Source: Acidimicrobiia bacterium
GTDB taxonomy: Bacteria > Actinomycetota > Acidimicrobiia > Spongiisociales > Spongiisociaceae
Reading direction: 5' to 3'
DNA: 47,407 bases
Assembly (NCBI GenBank): GCA_003229305.1
Contig: QIDH01000092.1
Coordinates: 1-47,407, forward strand
Shown: piece after piece, positions 17,444 to 25,966 of the stretch
Position numbering within the stretch: the first letter of the stretch is position 1
How the letters are laid out: each line of letters starts with the position of its first letter
The notes under the pieces: generated by a model
What the model saw: only the letters and a program-made list of their open reading frames with translations
Databases searched by the model: none
Told to the model about the DNA's origin: nothing
Made by a program: the position numbers and the translations under genes

Positions 17444-17782
17444 TCAGCAGCAGAGTTCACCGAGTTCGAGTTTCATTTCGCCGACCCGTTTCTCGGCGAT
17501 CGAGTAATAGACCCACCTACCTCGCTGCTCGCGGCTGAGTATGCCTGCTTCGGCCAGAATCTTCAGGTGATGGCTGACGGTCGGCTGACTCAGAGGCACG
17601 TGCTCTTCCAGATCGCAAACACAGAGCGCCTCACCGCTTTTGGCGATGAGCTGGAGCATCGTCAGCCGATGGGGATCACCGAGGGCCTTGAAGGCGGAAG
17701 CAGCCTTGGAGACCGCCTCTTCGTCGATGGGTGTTTCGGCTGTGACAGAACAACAGGCGGATTCGACACGTGTGGCGGTCAT
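17444..17782 (-). CDS. arsR: ArsR/SmtB family metalloregulator
   Basis: 112 residues, winged helix-turn-helix. FKALGDPHRLTMLQLI opens the domain, then ALCVCDLEEHVPLSQPTVSHHLK carries the alpha-3 Cys pair (C-V-C, the arsenic/metal site of ArsR) and the recognition helix; the wing is REQRGRWVYYS. Additional Cys pairs sit at the N-terminus (A-C-C-S) and at the very C-terminus (L-C-C), which suggests thiol ligation of As(III)/Sb(III) or a soft metal. It would repress by default and release DNA on metal binding. ATG 17782 is preferred; TTG 17791 is in frame. No arsenic pump is present, only the crcB pair downstream. Confidence 0.9.
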   Translation of the reverse strand: MTATRVESACCSVTAETPIDEEAVSKAASAFKALGDPHRLTMLQLIAKSGEALCVCDLEEHVPLSQPTVSHHLKILAEAGILSREQRGRWVYYSIAEKRVGEMKLELGELCC

Positions 17783-17886
17783 GGGAACCAAAGGCTATCA
17801 GGACCTCGACCCTTTGGAAGCACCGGTCAGAGGTGATCCACTGATGCGCTAACTTGTCGCCAGTCGTCATACCCCAAGGAGGAACC

Positions 17887-18666
17887 ATGTCGCGCCCAAT
17901 CCGCCTCGCACTCCAGATCCACCCACAGCAAGCCACCTACTCGAGCATCCGCCAAGCCGCGATCACCGCCGAGGAAAAGGGCGTTGACATTGTTTACAAC
18001 TGGGACCACTTCTATCCCCTATACGGCGAACCAGACGGCATGCACTTCGAGTGCTGGACCATGCTGGCCAGCTTCGCCGAGGTCACCGAGACGGTAGAAA
18101 TCGGCGCCCTGGTGACATGCAACAGCTATCGCAACCCTCAGCTCCTCGCCGACATGGCGAGGACCGTCGACCACATCTCGGATGGACGGCTGATCCTCGG
18201 GATCGGTTCGGGTTGGTTCGAAAGAGACTATGAGGAGTATGGCTACGACTTCGGAACCGCTGGAAGCCGGCTCCGCGACCTGGACGCGGCCATGCCCGTG
18301 ATCAAGGACCGTCTGGCCAATCTGAATCCGGCTCCGGTTCGAGACATCCCGATCCTGATCGGTGGAGGCGGAGAAAAGGTCACATTGCGCATCACTGCCG
18401 AACACGCCGATATCTGGCACGGCTTCGGGGACCCGGAGACAATACGTCACAAGAACGGCGTCCTGGACGAGTGGTGCTCCAAAGTCGGGCGAGATCCAGC
18501 AGCTATCGAGCGGTCGGTTGGCTGCGATATCGACAAGCTCGAGACGATGGCGAACGCATTGGTTGAATCCGGAGGCACTCAGATAAGCCTCGGCATAGGC
18601 GGACCAACCTATGACCTCGCGTTCCTGGACGAGTGGATCGCCTGGCGAGACGAGCAGAACAACTGA
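17887..18666 (+). CDS. LLM-class, F420-dependent oxidoreductase
   Basis: 259 residues with a luciferase-like TIM-barrel pattern: the strand [14 protein letters not shown] near residues 35-46, [25 protein letters not shown] (at about 74-98), then [25 protein letters not shown] (about 102-126), a classic F420-LLM block. These enzymes use coenzyme F420, found mainly in Actinobacteria and archaea, for hydride transfer to diverse substrates. The ATG 17887 has a near-perfect AGGAGG site, so the start is firm. It is transcribed divergently from arsR. Confidence 0.9.
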   Translation: MSRPIRLALQIHPQQATYSSIRQAAITAEEKGVDIVYNWDHFYPLYGEPDGMHFECWTMLASFAEVTETVEIGALVTCNSYRNPQLLADMARTVDHISDGRLILGIGSGWFERDYEEYGYDFGTAGSRLRDLDAAMPVIKDRLANLNPAPVRDIPILIGGGGEKVTLRITAEHADIWHGFGDPETIRHKNGVLDEWCSKVGRDPAAIERSVGCDIDKLETMANALVESGGTQISLGIGGPTYDLAFLDEWIAWRDEQNN

Positions 18667-18735
18667 ACTCGATAAGGATCTCGCTCTTGCGATAGAAGAT
18701 GCGGCCCCCAGACTAAGCACTACCCTCCCCGGCCG

Positions 18736-19701
18736 ATGCTGATTTTCGGAATCGCTCTCATCGTCGCCGGGGTCGTCGTTCTTTGGCTGGCCGCCGACCC
18801 GTTCGTGGTGGCGGCCGCGCGCCTGGCCCACATGTGGGGCGTCTCTCCGATCCTGATCGGGGCCCTGATCATCGGCTTCGGCACATCTGCGCCAGAACTG
18901 CTGGTAAGCACCATCGCAGCGATGAACGACCGCTTGCCTGCGGCGGTCGGAAACGTCGTGGGCTCCAACGCGGCAAACCTCTCCCTGGTCCTCGGAATCA
19001 GTGCGCTGATCTCACCAGTTGTCGGGCATTCGCGGACGATGCGAAGAGAAGGGTTGTTGACCCTATTGGCGATGGCTGCCGTCGTTGTTGTGATGTGGGA
19101 CGACGCTCTGAACCGGGTGGAAGGGCTGTCATTGTTGGGTGGCATGGCCCTGTCAGCCATGTTGATCGTCTTCTGGTCACAACGAGAAGCGAAAGGCTCT
19201 GGCGCCGCCGACCTGGACATCGAAGGGGTCGAGCCAGGCGAGGAATACCAGATCTCCCGCGAGCTAAAAGTCGCCGGGCTGGCCATATTGGTGATCGTGG
19301 TTGGCGCAGCCCTGCTCAACCAGGGAGGCCAGATCGTCGCCGAAGAGCTGAATCTGAGCGGCGGCTTCGTCGGAGCCACGATCTTCGCCCTCGGGACCAG
19401 TCTGCCTGAACTTGTCACCGCGATCGCGGCGGCTAGACGCAGGGCCAATGACCTGGTCATCGGCAACGTGCTCGGATCGAACATCTTCAATTCGCTGCTG
19501 GTGGTCGGAGTCTCGGCCACCGTCGGCCCAGGGCTGCTTGCCCAACGACGGATCAACGAGATGCTCGTGATGATGGTGATAGGAGTCTTGGCCGTCGGAC
19601 TCACAATTGGCCGGAACCGACTGTCGCGACCAGAAGGTCTCCTGTTGCTCGCCGCCTACATCGGATTCCTGGCGGTTACAGCCCAGCTCGCCTCGGCCTG
19701 A
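18736..19701 (+). CDS. Calcium/sodium:proton antiporter, CaCA family
   Basis: 321 residues, ten predicted helices in two inverted halves. Each half holds an alpha-repeat: GFGTSAPELLVS with GNVVGSNAANLSLVLG in the first, and ALGTSLPELVTA with GNVLGSNIFNSLLVVG in the second. The acidic residues in both PEL motifs are the ion-binding Glu. The length and the two repeats fit the YrbG/CaxA type. It exchanges Ca2+ (or Na+) across the membrane. It converges on lgt with only 3 nt between the stops. Confidence 0.92.
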   Translation: MLIFGIALIVAGVVVLWLAADPFVVAAARLAHMWGVSPILIGALIIGFGTSAPELLVSTIAAMNDRLPAAVGNVVGSNAANLSLVLGISALISPVVGHSRTMRREGLLTLLAMAAVVVVMWDDALNRVEGLSLLGGMALSAMLIVFWSQREAKGSGAADLDIEGVEPGEEYQISRELKVAGLAILVIVVGAALLNQGGQIVAEELNLSGGFVGATIFALGTSLPELVTAIAAARRRANDLVIGNVLGSNIFNSLLVVGVSATVGPGLLAQRRINEMLVMMVIGVLAVGLTIGRNRLSRPEGLLLLAAYIGFLAVTAQLASA

Positions 19702-19704
19702 TCC

Positions 19705-20682
19705 TCACTCGACTTCTTTTTGCGTGGACTCTGGGTGGTCTTGGCCGGACGGTTCTAAGTCCAGACTTGCTCCCCTGGCGGCGTCGCCCTGCGCGCTGAC
19801 CAATTCACCACGCTGACCGATCCGGACGACGATCACCGCCGCGATCAATGCGGCACTCAAGGCTGACCATTGGCTCCAGGTGAGTGGACCGAGGGTCGAG
19901 TCGCCTCCAACGTCGAGCGAGAGCCGAGTGAAGTCGATGAGGAAACGCTGAAGCCCATACCAGACCACCCAGCCGAAGAACACCTGCCCATAGCGGAGTT
20001 TCCAGCCCGAGCGGTTGTAGACCCAATAGAGCGCGCCGAACAACAAAATTGCACCCATCATGTCGTAAAGGCCAGTTGGGTGATAGATACCTGGACCGCC
20101 ATCAACTCCGCAGAATCCATTGGCACTTTGGGTCGAGACACACTCGAGGAGCCCGTGTTGGGGCGCGAGGTTGTAGCCGGGCTTGACCCCGTAGCCGAGA
20201 AAGAAGTCGGTCGGCCCTCCGAGGTGCTCGACGATCGCCAGGTCACCTATCCGACCAATAATCGTGCCGATCACCATGCCGAAGCTCGACGCGTCAAGGG
20301 TGGGCAATGCTGCCAGGCCAACCTTTTTCATTCGATAGGTCCCGGCCAGGATGCCACCTGCGAAACCGCCGAGGATCGAGAAGTTGCCGAGAGTCCAGAA
20401 CTCGGAGATGTCGAAGCCGTTGTCGGCGAAACTGGCGGGAATCGTGAACCAGCGAGCACCCAATATCGAGCCAACCAGACCCCAGGTGAGCACCGACTGG
20501 TACTTGTCGGTGTCGAACCCTCTCCTCTCGAGGTACTTGGTGGCTATGAAGGCGCCACCCAGAAACCCGAGGGCTGCAAATAGTCCATGCAGGGAGAGTC
20601 TGAGAGGCCCCAATTCGAAGATTGGAATGGGCGGGTAAGAGATAACGGCAAGCACGGCAACGATCGTAGTGCTGAGCAGCAT
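19705..20682 (-). CDS. lgt: Prolipoprotein diacylglyceryl transferase
   Basis: 325 residues, seven helices plus a hydrophilic C-terminal tail. The family pattern is present: S-L-H-G-L-F-A near residue 30, GSILGARW (about 71-78), the signature region GTIIGRIGDLAIVEHLG (about 138-154) and HPTGLYDMM near 201. In E. coli the signature reads GRxGNFxNxE; here the Arg and Glu are kept but the Asn residues are Asp and Val. It transfers diacylglyceryl from phosphatidylglycerol to the lipobox Cys, and the lipoproteins in this window would be its clients. The Gln/Glu/Ser-rich tail is family-variable. Confidence 0.9.
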   Translation of the reverse strand: MLLSTTIVAVLAVISYPPIPIFELGPLRLSLHGLFAALGFLGGAFIATKYLERRGFDTDKYQSVLTWGLVGSILGARWFTIPASFADNGFDISEFWTLGNFSILGGFAGGILAGTYRMKKVGLAALPTLDASSFGMVIGTIIGRIGDLAIVEHLGGPTDFFLGYGVKPGYNLAPQHGLLECVSTQSANGFCGVDGGPGIYHPTGLYDMMGAILLFGALYWVYNRSGWKLRYGQVFFGWVVWYGLQRFLIDFTRLSLDVGGDSTLGPLTWSQWSALSAALIAAVIVVRIGQRGELVSAQGDAARGASLDLEPSGQDHPESTQKEVE

Positions 20683-20750
20683 CTACCTACTATTCGACCG
20701 GACCGGTCTGACCTCATCTAGGCAACTTATGGAATTGCTTGGTGTGCCCT

Positions 20751-21635
20751 CTAAACCTCTGAGCGAACCGCTGGGGAGAGAGTATTGGAGAGAAAGTTCA
20801 GAACTGGGCCCAATCTCGCCTCAAAATCCGCGAGGTCACCGTGGGTTCCGCCTGCCACGATGCGGACTTCCGCCGCCGGCGCCGCCTCCGCCAGGCGGAA
20901 TGCGTGCTGTACGCCAACCACCTCGTCCTGATCGCCGTGCATGATCATGATCGGCACCTCGATCTGCGGGATGTGACGGACGGGAGCGATGTCGTCGAGG
21001 GAAGTGTCCAACACGTATTCCATGGTTCGCCTGATGGCCCAGGCCGCCGCAGCAGGCATCGTCGCCAAGGACGTCGATTCCATCATCATGTCCCAAACGT
21101 CCGCGAATCCGGAAACCGACACAAGGCATGAGATCCGGCTCGCTTGGTCCCTGGCCGCCGCGAGGATTCCTGCGGCAGCGCCGATCGAATGCCCGACCAC
21201 GCCGACGGCGGTCACCTCTTGCCTGCCGATCGTCCAGTCGACTGCCGCGTCCAGATCTTCGCTGAACCTTGGCATGGAGGCATAGCCGTCGTGATCACTC
21301 ATGCCATGCCCTCTTGCGTCAACAAACAGCGCGTGAAATCCGGCCGCGTGTAGCGGACGAGCGAGCGGCAACATCACACTGGCGTTGGCCCCCCACCCAT
21401 GCAGCACCACCACGGCGGGGGCCGAATGGTTGACCGGGATCCACCAGCCGTGTAGACGCTTGCCGCCAGGGCCTTCGATGAACACACTCCGGCCCGCCAA
21501 ACCCAGGCCGCCTGGAGTTTGTGCAGACACTCGACTGGCCGGCCGCATCCGCCGTTTCAGGGCGCCAGGTGCCGCGGCTATCAGCCCCGCGGCCATGGCG
21601 ACCGGCAGCAGCGGCATAAACGATGTCTTCTTCAT
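20751..21635 (-). CDS. Alpha/beta hydrolase with N-terminal membrane anchor
   Basis: 294 residues. An N-terminal hydrophobic stretch (about 6-24) is followed by a complete alpha/beta fold: oxyanion strand VVVLHGWGANAS (about 75-86), D-A-R-G-H-G-x-S-D near 108-116, nucleophile elbow V-V-G-H-S-I-G-A-A-A (Ser near 148), acid loop HGDQDEVVG near 233 and the catalytic His in GGTHGDL near 262. It is probably an ester or amide hydrolase facing the outside. Unlike the unusual hydrolases of the 25-30 kb cassette it keeps the standard Ser-Asp-His triad. ATG 21635 has an AGAGGAAG site. Confidence 0.85.
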   Translation of the reverse strand: MKKTSFMPLLPVAMAAGLIAAAPGALKRRMRPASRVSAQTPGGLGLAGRSVFIEGPGGKRLHGWWIPVNHSAPAVVVLHGWGANASVMLPLARPLHAAGFHALFVDARGHGMSDHDGYASMPRFSEDLDAAVDWTIGRQEVTAVGVVGHSIGAAAGILAAARDQASRISCLVSVSGFADVWDMMMESTSLATMPAAAAWAIRRTMEYVLDTSLDDIAPVRHIPQIEVPIMIMHGDQDEVVGVQHAFRLAEAAPAAEVRIVAGGTHGDLADFEARLGPVLNFLSNTLSPAVRSEV

Positions 21636-21749
21636 CTGAACACGCTTCCTCTCACCCCCATTATCGGCACAATTGGGCCCTCGGCTGAACCGGTCGGCAG
21701 AGCGGGTAGAATTCTGTGCTCAACCGCTCCATCCGTTAGAAGTCCCTCC

Positions 21750-22208
21750 ATGACCGAATCTCAATCTTCCGCGCCGTCTTTGGTCCTTCGCGAAACGATC
21801 GTGTTGGCCCTTGCAGGCCTTTGGACATTGGTCATCTGGTCGACCCGGCTGCGCATTGCCTCTTCGGACGCTGCGACCGGCTGGACCGACTGGGCGCGCA
21901 TTGTGGTTTCCCTCGTTTTCGGATTAATGCTTGTAACTCTTGCGATCAACCTGAGACGAGGCGCTCGCAACCGATGGGGCGCGGCCGCGATGATCGGATT
22001 CGCCCTTTGGATGGTGGTTGTATGGGTTCCATCGCTGGTCGGTGTCTTGGCAGGTGACCAATCGTCGGCTTTCAAGTTGATCCACAGCGCTCTGGCAATG
22101 GGATCGTTGGCCGTTGGGGCTCTGATTGGCGGTCTCGCCAGGCGGGAAACCCTTTTTTACCCGAGGGCGACGTCTAGCCAAGCCGCGGCGAGTAGCACTG
22201 CCAAGTAG
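21750..22208 (+). CDS. Four-helix membrane protein, unknown
   Basis: 152 residues with four hydrophobic helices (about 12-34, 48-70, 77-104 and 115-135) separated by short charged loops. No motif recognised. ATG 21750 begins a clean N-terminal cytosolic segment. The 3' end overlaps the convergent heme O synthase gene by about 50 nt. The last 12 or so residues are therefore coded on the strand opposite the ctaB C-terminus, which is unusual for two genuine genes but tolerable. I think it is real because of the clean helix pattern. Confidence 0.6.
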   Translation: MTESQSSAPSLVLRETIVLALAGLWTLVIWSTRLRIASSDAATGWTDWARIVVSLVFGLMLVTLAINLRRGARNRWGAAAMIGFALWMVVVWVPSLVGVLAGDQSSAFKLIHSALAMGSLAVGALIGGLARRETLFYPRATSSQAAASSTAK

Positions 22209-23053
22209 ACGTTTGAGAACGAGAACAGCTTCATCGCCCGTTCTGGTTTCAGATGAACCCTGGCCGCTTCGACGATAAACCAGGTGCCAAGCACCGTCGC
22301 GACGCTCAAATACAGCCAGCGCATATCCGCGACCGGTACCAGGGCCAGGCTGATCAATACGACGATGAAAGTGTAAATCATGATCTGGCGGGTCGTACGT
22401 GCAACGCCAACCACCACAGGCAGCATGGGAATGCCTGCCCTCGCATAGTCGTCCTTGTACTTCAAGGACAATGCCCAGAAATGGGGCGGGGTCCAATAGA
22501 AGACGAGAGCGAACAGTATCCAAGCCGGCAACGCAAGCGAGCCATCGACCGCCGCCCAACCGACCAGCGCCGGGGCAGCTCCTGCGGCACCCCCTATGAC
22601 GATATTCTGAGGGGTCGTTCGTTTGAGCAGCATCGTGTAGACGAAGACGTAGAAGAGCAACGCCAGGGTGGAAATGGTGGCGGCAAGCAGGTTGGTCGTC
22701 AGCCACAACCACATGAACCCAGCCACGCCGAGCGCCACCCCGAACCGAAGTGCCACATTCGGCTCCACTTGGTGACTGGGCAATGTTCGGTGGGCAGTGC
22801 GCTCCATCAATTCGTCGATGTCTCTGTCAACGTAATTGTTGATCGCGTTGGCGCCGCCTGCGCTGAGTATCCCGCCGATGAGGGTAGTCACGACCAACCA
22901 GGTCCCTGGCCAGCCGTTGGCCGCGATCACCATCGCAGGCACGGTTGTGATCAGAAGCAACTCGATGATGCGCGGTTTCATGAGACCTACATATGCGCCC
23001 AGTCGGAAGCCGAGTGTCTGCTGTTCTGGAGCTGGAGTGATCTTCGAAACCAT
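22157..23053 (-). CDS. ctaB: Protoheme IX farnesyltransferase (heme O synthase)
   Basis: 298 residues, UbiA superfamily with about nine helices. The prenyl-diphosphate motifs are NAINNYVDRDIDELM (about 70-84, first Asp-rich site) and the second region Y-K-D-D-Y-A-R-A-G-I-P-M-L-P near 197-210; KRTTPQNIVIGGAAGAAPAL (about 133-152) is specific for heme O synthases. It farnesylates heme B for the aa3-type oxidase, whose subunits are encoded at 32.3-37.2 kb. ATG 23053 is preferred; longer in-frame starts reach 23140. No clear ribosome site is present, so it could be leaderless. Confidence 0.93.
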   Translation of the reverse strand: MVSKITPAPEQQTLGFRLGAYVGLMKPRIIELLLITTVPAMVIAANGWPGTWLVVTTLIGGILSAGGANAINNYVDRDIDELMERTAHRTLPSHQVEPNVALRFGVALGVAGFMWLWLTTNLLAATISTLALLFYVFVYTMLLKRTTPQNIVIGGAAGAAPALVGWAAVDGSLALPAWILFALVFYWTPPHFWALSLKYKDDYARAGIPMLPVVVGVARTTRQIMIYTFIVVLISLALVPVADMRWLYLSVATVLGTWFIVEAARVHLKPERAMKLFSFSNVYLAVLLAAAWLDVALG

Positions 23054-23206
23054 GGAGGTCGAGCTTAACTGCGCACGAACACTCCGTACCGCCCAACACC
23101 TACTATTTGTCGGACCAGAATCGTAGGATCGGCTGCCCATTCTTCGACAGACCAGACTCGTGGGCGCTTTGTTGGGGATCTACCTCGGGGACTACCGGCC
23201 CGACTG

Positions 23207-23443
23207 CTACTCCTTGCCGCTGATGAGTGCGGCTATGGAGTTGATCGTTTCGAAGTTCTCCGGCACGAGTTCTTCGTCGTCGACTTCGACGTCGAATTCG
23301 TCCTCGATGAACCCGATGATCTTGAAGATTCCCAACGAATCGACAACATCGCGCTCCAGCAGCGGAAAATCGTTCGCCAATTCCTCAGCGGGTTTGTCCC
23401 ACTTGAGTTCCTCCGCGATATAGGTACGAATTTGGTCATGCAT
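23207..23443 (-). CDS. Acyl carrier protein 1 of the cassette
   Basis: 78 residues, strongly acidic, a single carrier domain. The 4'-phosphopantetheine site is Ser36 in V-V-D-S-L-G-I-F, followed by I-I-G-F-I-E-D-E-F. ATG 23443 has an AGAGAGG site. It is the last gene of the minus-strand run and follows the adenylation gene by 34 nt, so the ligase most likely loads it. Fatty-acid-synthase ACPs have the same fold, but no fab genes are near. A carrier dedicated to this pathway is the simplest reading. Confidence 0.9.
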   Translation of the reverse strand: MHDQIRTYIAEELKWDKPAEELANDFPLLERDVVDSLGIFKIIGFIEDEFDVEVDDEELVPENFETINSIAALISGKE

Positions 23444-23477
23444 GGCTATTGCCTCTCTCGGTATCGGTAGAAACGAA

Positions 23478-25049
23478 CTAATCAGAAATCTGGGCGCTGA
23501 GCGCCTGGCGGTCGATCTTGCCGGTGGAAGTCTTGGGCAGGGACTCAGCGTATTCGATCGTGTCAGGAAGCATGTATGGCGGCAAACGATCCTGGAGATA
23601 TCCCTTCAATTCGTGCACCTCCAACTCACCGTCGAGGGCCACGAAAGCGAGTATGCGGTTGGTGATGAGATCGTCGGGCACAGGCAGAACAGCACATTCC
23701 CGAACCAGGGCGTGACCGTAGAGGGCGGTCTCTATTTCCCCGAGCTCGATGCGGTAGCCCCGGCTCTTGATCTGATTGTCCCTGCGGCCAAGGAATTCGT
23801 AGTTCCCGCCCCTGTTCATCCTCACCAGGTCGCCGGTGCGATATACCAGATCTGGCAACTCGCCGCCGAGAGGATCCGGCACGAGGGTCTTGCCTGTCTT
23901 TTCAGGATCTCCCCAATAGCCACGCATCACAGTGGATCCGCGCACCACCAATTCACCTGTCTCGCCAGGATCGGCGAGCCGATCGTCATCAGTCACCACA
24001 AACGTGCCGACGTCCGAAATCGCTCGACCGATCGGAATGTCGGCGTCAGGATCCGGCGGCTCTGGCACCTCGTAGTAGGTACAAACGTTGGTCTCCGTCG
24101 GCCCGTATTGGTTGATGTAGCGGGGGTGAGGAACAAGTTCCATGAGTTCTTTGAGGAACTTTGACGGAAACACCTCGCCAGCAAAAGTCAGGATGCGCAA
24201 CGAGGGCATCGAGCCGAGCTCGAGCTTGCCACGCTGAAGAAGCATCGACAGAACGGAAGGCACGGAGTACCACACGGTGATTTCGTTGTTCTCGATGAAT
24301 CGTTTGATCTGAATCGGAAAGACCGCCGCCTTGGGCCCAACCAGATAGAGGGTGGCGCCGACCCAGGCCGCCCCGTACAGATCCGGGATCGACATGTCGA
24401 AATGCAAAGGTGGGTGGTTCGAGATCCTGTCGAACTCGGTCAACTCGAAGTGGTCGACGATCCAACGCACATAGGACAGCGCGTTCAGGTGGGAAAGCTT
24501 CACCCCTTTCGGAGCGCCAGTGGAGCCAGACGTGTACAGAACGTATGCAAGGTCCTGGCCAATCACGCCAGTCGGTTCGTAGCTCGGATCGACCTTGTCG
24601 ATTTGCGATCGGGTGGTCACCCTGAACTTCTCGTCAAAAAGGTCACCGTCCTCGCTTTCATCGAGAACGACCAACTCCTCGAGCATTCCAGATGGAAGGT
24701 CTGACCATTGCTCAGACATCTCTGAACTGGTAAGCAGCAGCCGGATGTCGCAATTCTCGATGATGTACGAAGCTCGACTGGAAGCCGGAGCGTTCGGATC
24801 GATCGGGACGTAGGCAGCACCGGTCTTCATGATTCCGTACAGCCCGGCCACAGCCTCGAGCGATTTTTGGAGGTAGACGCCAACTCTGTCGCCCTGGCGG
24901 ACTCCTGCCGTCTGAAGGTGGTTGGCGATCCGGTTCGAAAGTTGATCCAGTTCCGCGTATGTGCAGGACCGGTCTCCGTCGACGACAGCAACCCTCTCGC
25001 CATGTTTGAGCGCGGATGCCTCCAAGAGGTGGTGGAGCAGGTAATTCAA
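23478..25049 (-). CDS. AMP-forming adenylation enzyme (amino-acid/acyl:ACP ligase type)
   Basis: 523 residues, a stand-alone ANL-superfamily domain like NRPS A domains. Core motifs are in order: P-loop Y-T-S-G-S-T-G-A-P-K-G-V near 171-182, Y-G-P-T-E-T near 312, Y-R-T-G-D-L-V near 401, GRRDNQIKSRGYRIELGEIE near 416-435, and the C-terminal catalytic Lys in P-K-T-S-T-G-K-I-D. The pocket segment H-F-D-M-S keeps the Asp that, in amino-acid-activating domains, holds the alpha-amino group, hinting at an amino acid substrate. No condensation or carrier domain is fused, so it would charge the separate ACP next door. It also resembles the exosortase-A-associated acyl ligases. ATG overlap with the upstream hydrolase (ATGA, 25046-25049). 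Confidence 0.9.
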   Translation of the reverse strand: MNYLLHHLLEASALKHGERVAVVDGDRSCTYAELDQLSNRIANHLQTAGVRQGDRVGVYLQKSLEAVAGLYGIMKTGAAYVPIDPNAPASSRASYIIENCDIRLLLTSSEMSEQWSDLPSGMLEELVVLDESEDGDLFDEKFRVTTRSQIDKVDPSYEPTGVIGQDLAYVLYTSGSTGAPKGVKLSHLNALSYVRWIVDHFELTEFDRISNHPPLHFDMSIPDLYGAAWVGATLYLVGPKAAVFPIQIKRFIENNEITVWYSVPSVLSMLLQRGKLELGSMPSLRILTFAGEVFPSKFLKELMELVPHPRYINQYGPTETNVCTYYEVPEPPDPDADIPIGRAISDVGTFVVTDDDRLADPGETGELVVRGSTVMRGYWGDPEKTGKTLVPDPLGGELPDLVYRTGDLVRMNRGGNYEFLGRRDNQIKSRGYRIELGEIETALYGHALVRECAVLPVPDDLITNRILAFVALDGELEVHELKGYLQDRLPPYMLPDTIEYAESLPKTSTGKIDRQALSAQISD

Positions 25050-25966
25050 GGCGAGACCGAACCCGTCTTCTCAACGGCGCGTCCGGCCGCGAACGTCACC
25101 ATCATCTCAACGAGCTGATCTTGAATGTCTACTCGGCCCAGGTTGTGGACCCTTCCAGGTAGGAGATGCTCCTCAACATTTTGGCTACTGGCGATGACCC
25201 CACCGAACCACCCCCGTTTCGCAGCCGCAAAGTCGTCGCTGTCTTCCTCGGCCGAGCCGTAGACAAAGACCAACGCGATACGTCTGTCGACCAACCGTGT
25301 GACTTGTTCGAGTAGGCCTCGGCTTACCCAGGGTGTCGCATCCGGTGGCCGGTTCGAGACTGCGTTCATGAGCTTCGTCAGCCTGGCTTTGACGAACGTT
25401 TTCGCCATGCGCCGGTACCTTCGTCTAGCTCCCCGATCCCTGAGCATCCTGGGATCGAATACGCCAACCGCGTGACGCAAATACGCCCGGATGGTGCCGG
25501 CGTGGGCCAGCTTGGAGGCATTGCCTTCTCCCCTACCGGTATCTCGCATCGAGGGAGAAATGGCGAACACTCCTCTCAAGCCCTCGACATCAGCCGCCAA
25601 AGCCAGAGCCGTCCTGGCTCCGAAACATTGTCCGATCAGCACGATATTGTCGACCCCCCTCCGCCTCAGTTCGGCGACTGCGGCAAGACCCTCACCAATG
25701 AAGGGCAACTCGTGAGCGAAGGTTTCGATTTCGCCTGCCGAATCGCCGATCCCTCTGTAGTCAAGACGAATCGTGTGGATGCCAATCCCGCTCAGCTGGT
25801 CGGCGAGCTTGGTGCCCCACTGGTTCCGTTGGCTCGAGATCGTGTAGCCGCCAGGCGAAAGCAGCACGACGCCCAATCCAACCGAAGGAGCCGTGGGTTC
25901 GGTGACCATTGCGACAACCGGCCCAGGAGAAGTAGCCAGAACGACCGGTTCGTGAGCGAGGATCAC
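25046..25966 (-). CDS. Alpha/beta hydrolase with Cys nucleophile (exosortase-A-associated hydrolase 1 type), copy A
   Basis: 306 residues. Fold markers are L-L-S-P-G-G near 35-40, R-L-D-Y-R-G-I-G-D-S-A-G near 67-78, and the nucleophile elbow L-I-G-Q-C-F-G-A-R with Cys114 where Ser is usual. An acidic loop follows in V-Y-G-S-A-E-E-D and a late His in P-G-R-V-H-N. A Cys-Asp-His triad resembles dienelactone hydrolases and the hydrolase-1 family of exosortase-A loci, whose elbow, as I recall it, also has Cys. It could act as a thioesterase or acyltransferase on a carrier-bound product. Coupled by 4-nt overlaps to the ligase downstream and hydrolase 2 upstream. Its paralogue is at 28692-29648. Confidence 0.82.
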   Translation of the reverse strand: MILAHEPVVLATSPGPVVAMVTEPTAPSVGLGVVLLSPGGYTISSQRNQWGTKLADQLSGIGIHTIRLDYRGIGDSAGEIETFAHELPFIGEGLAAVAELRRRGVDNIVLIGQCFGARTALALAADVEGLRGVFAISPSMRDTGRGEGNASKLAHAGTIRAYLRHAVGVFDPRMLRDRGARRRYRRMAKTFVKARLTKLMNAVSNRPPDATPWVSRGLLEQVTRLVDRRIALVFVYGSAEEDSDDFAAAKRGWFGGVIASSQNVEEHLLPGRVHNLGRVDIQDQLVEMMVTFAAGRAVEKTGSVSP

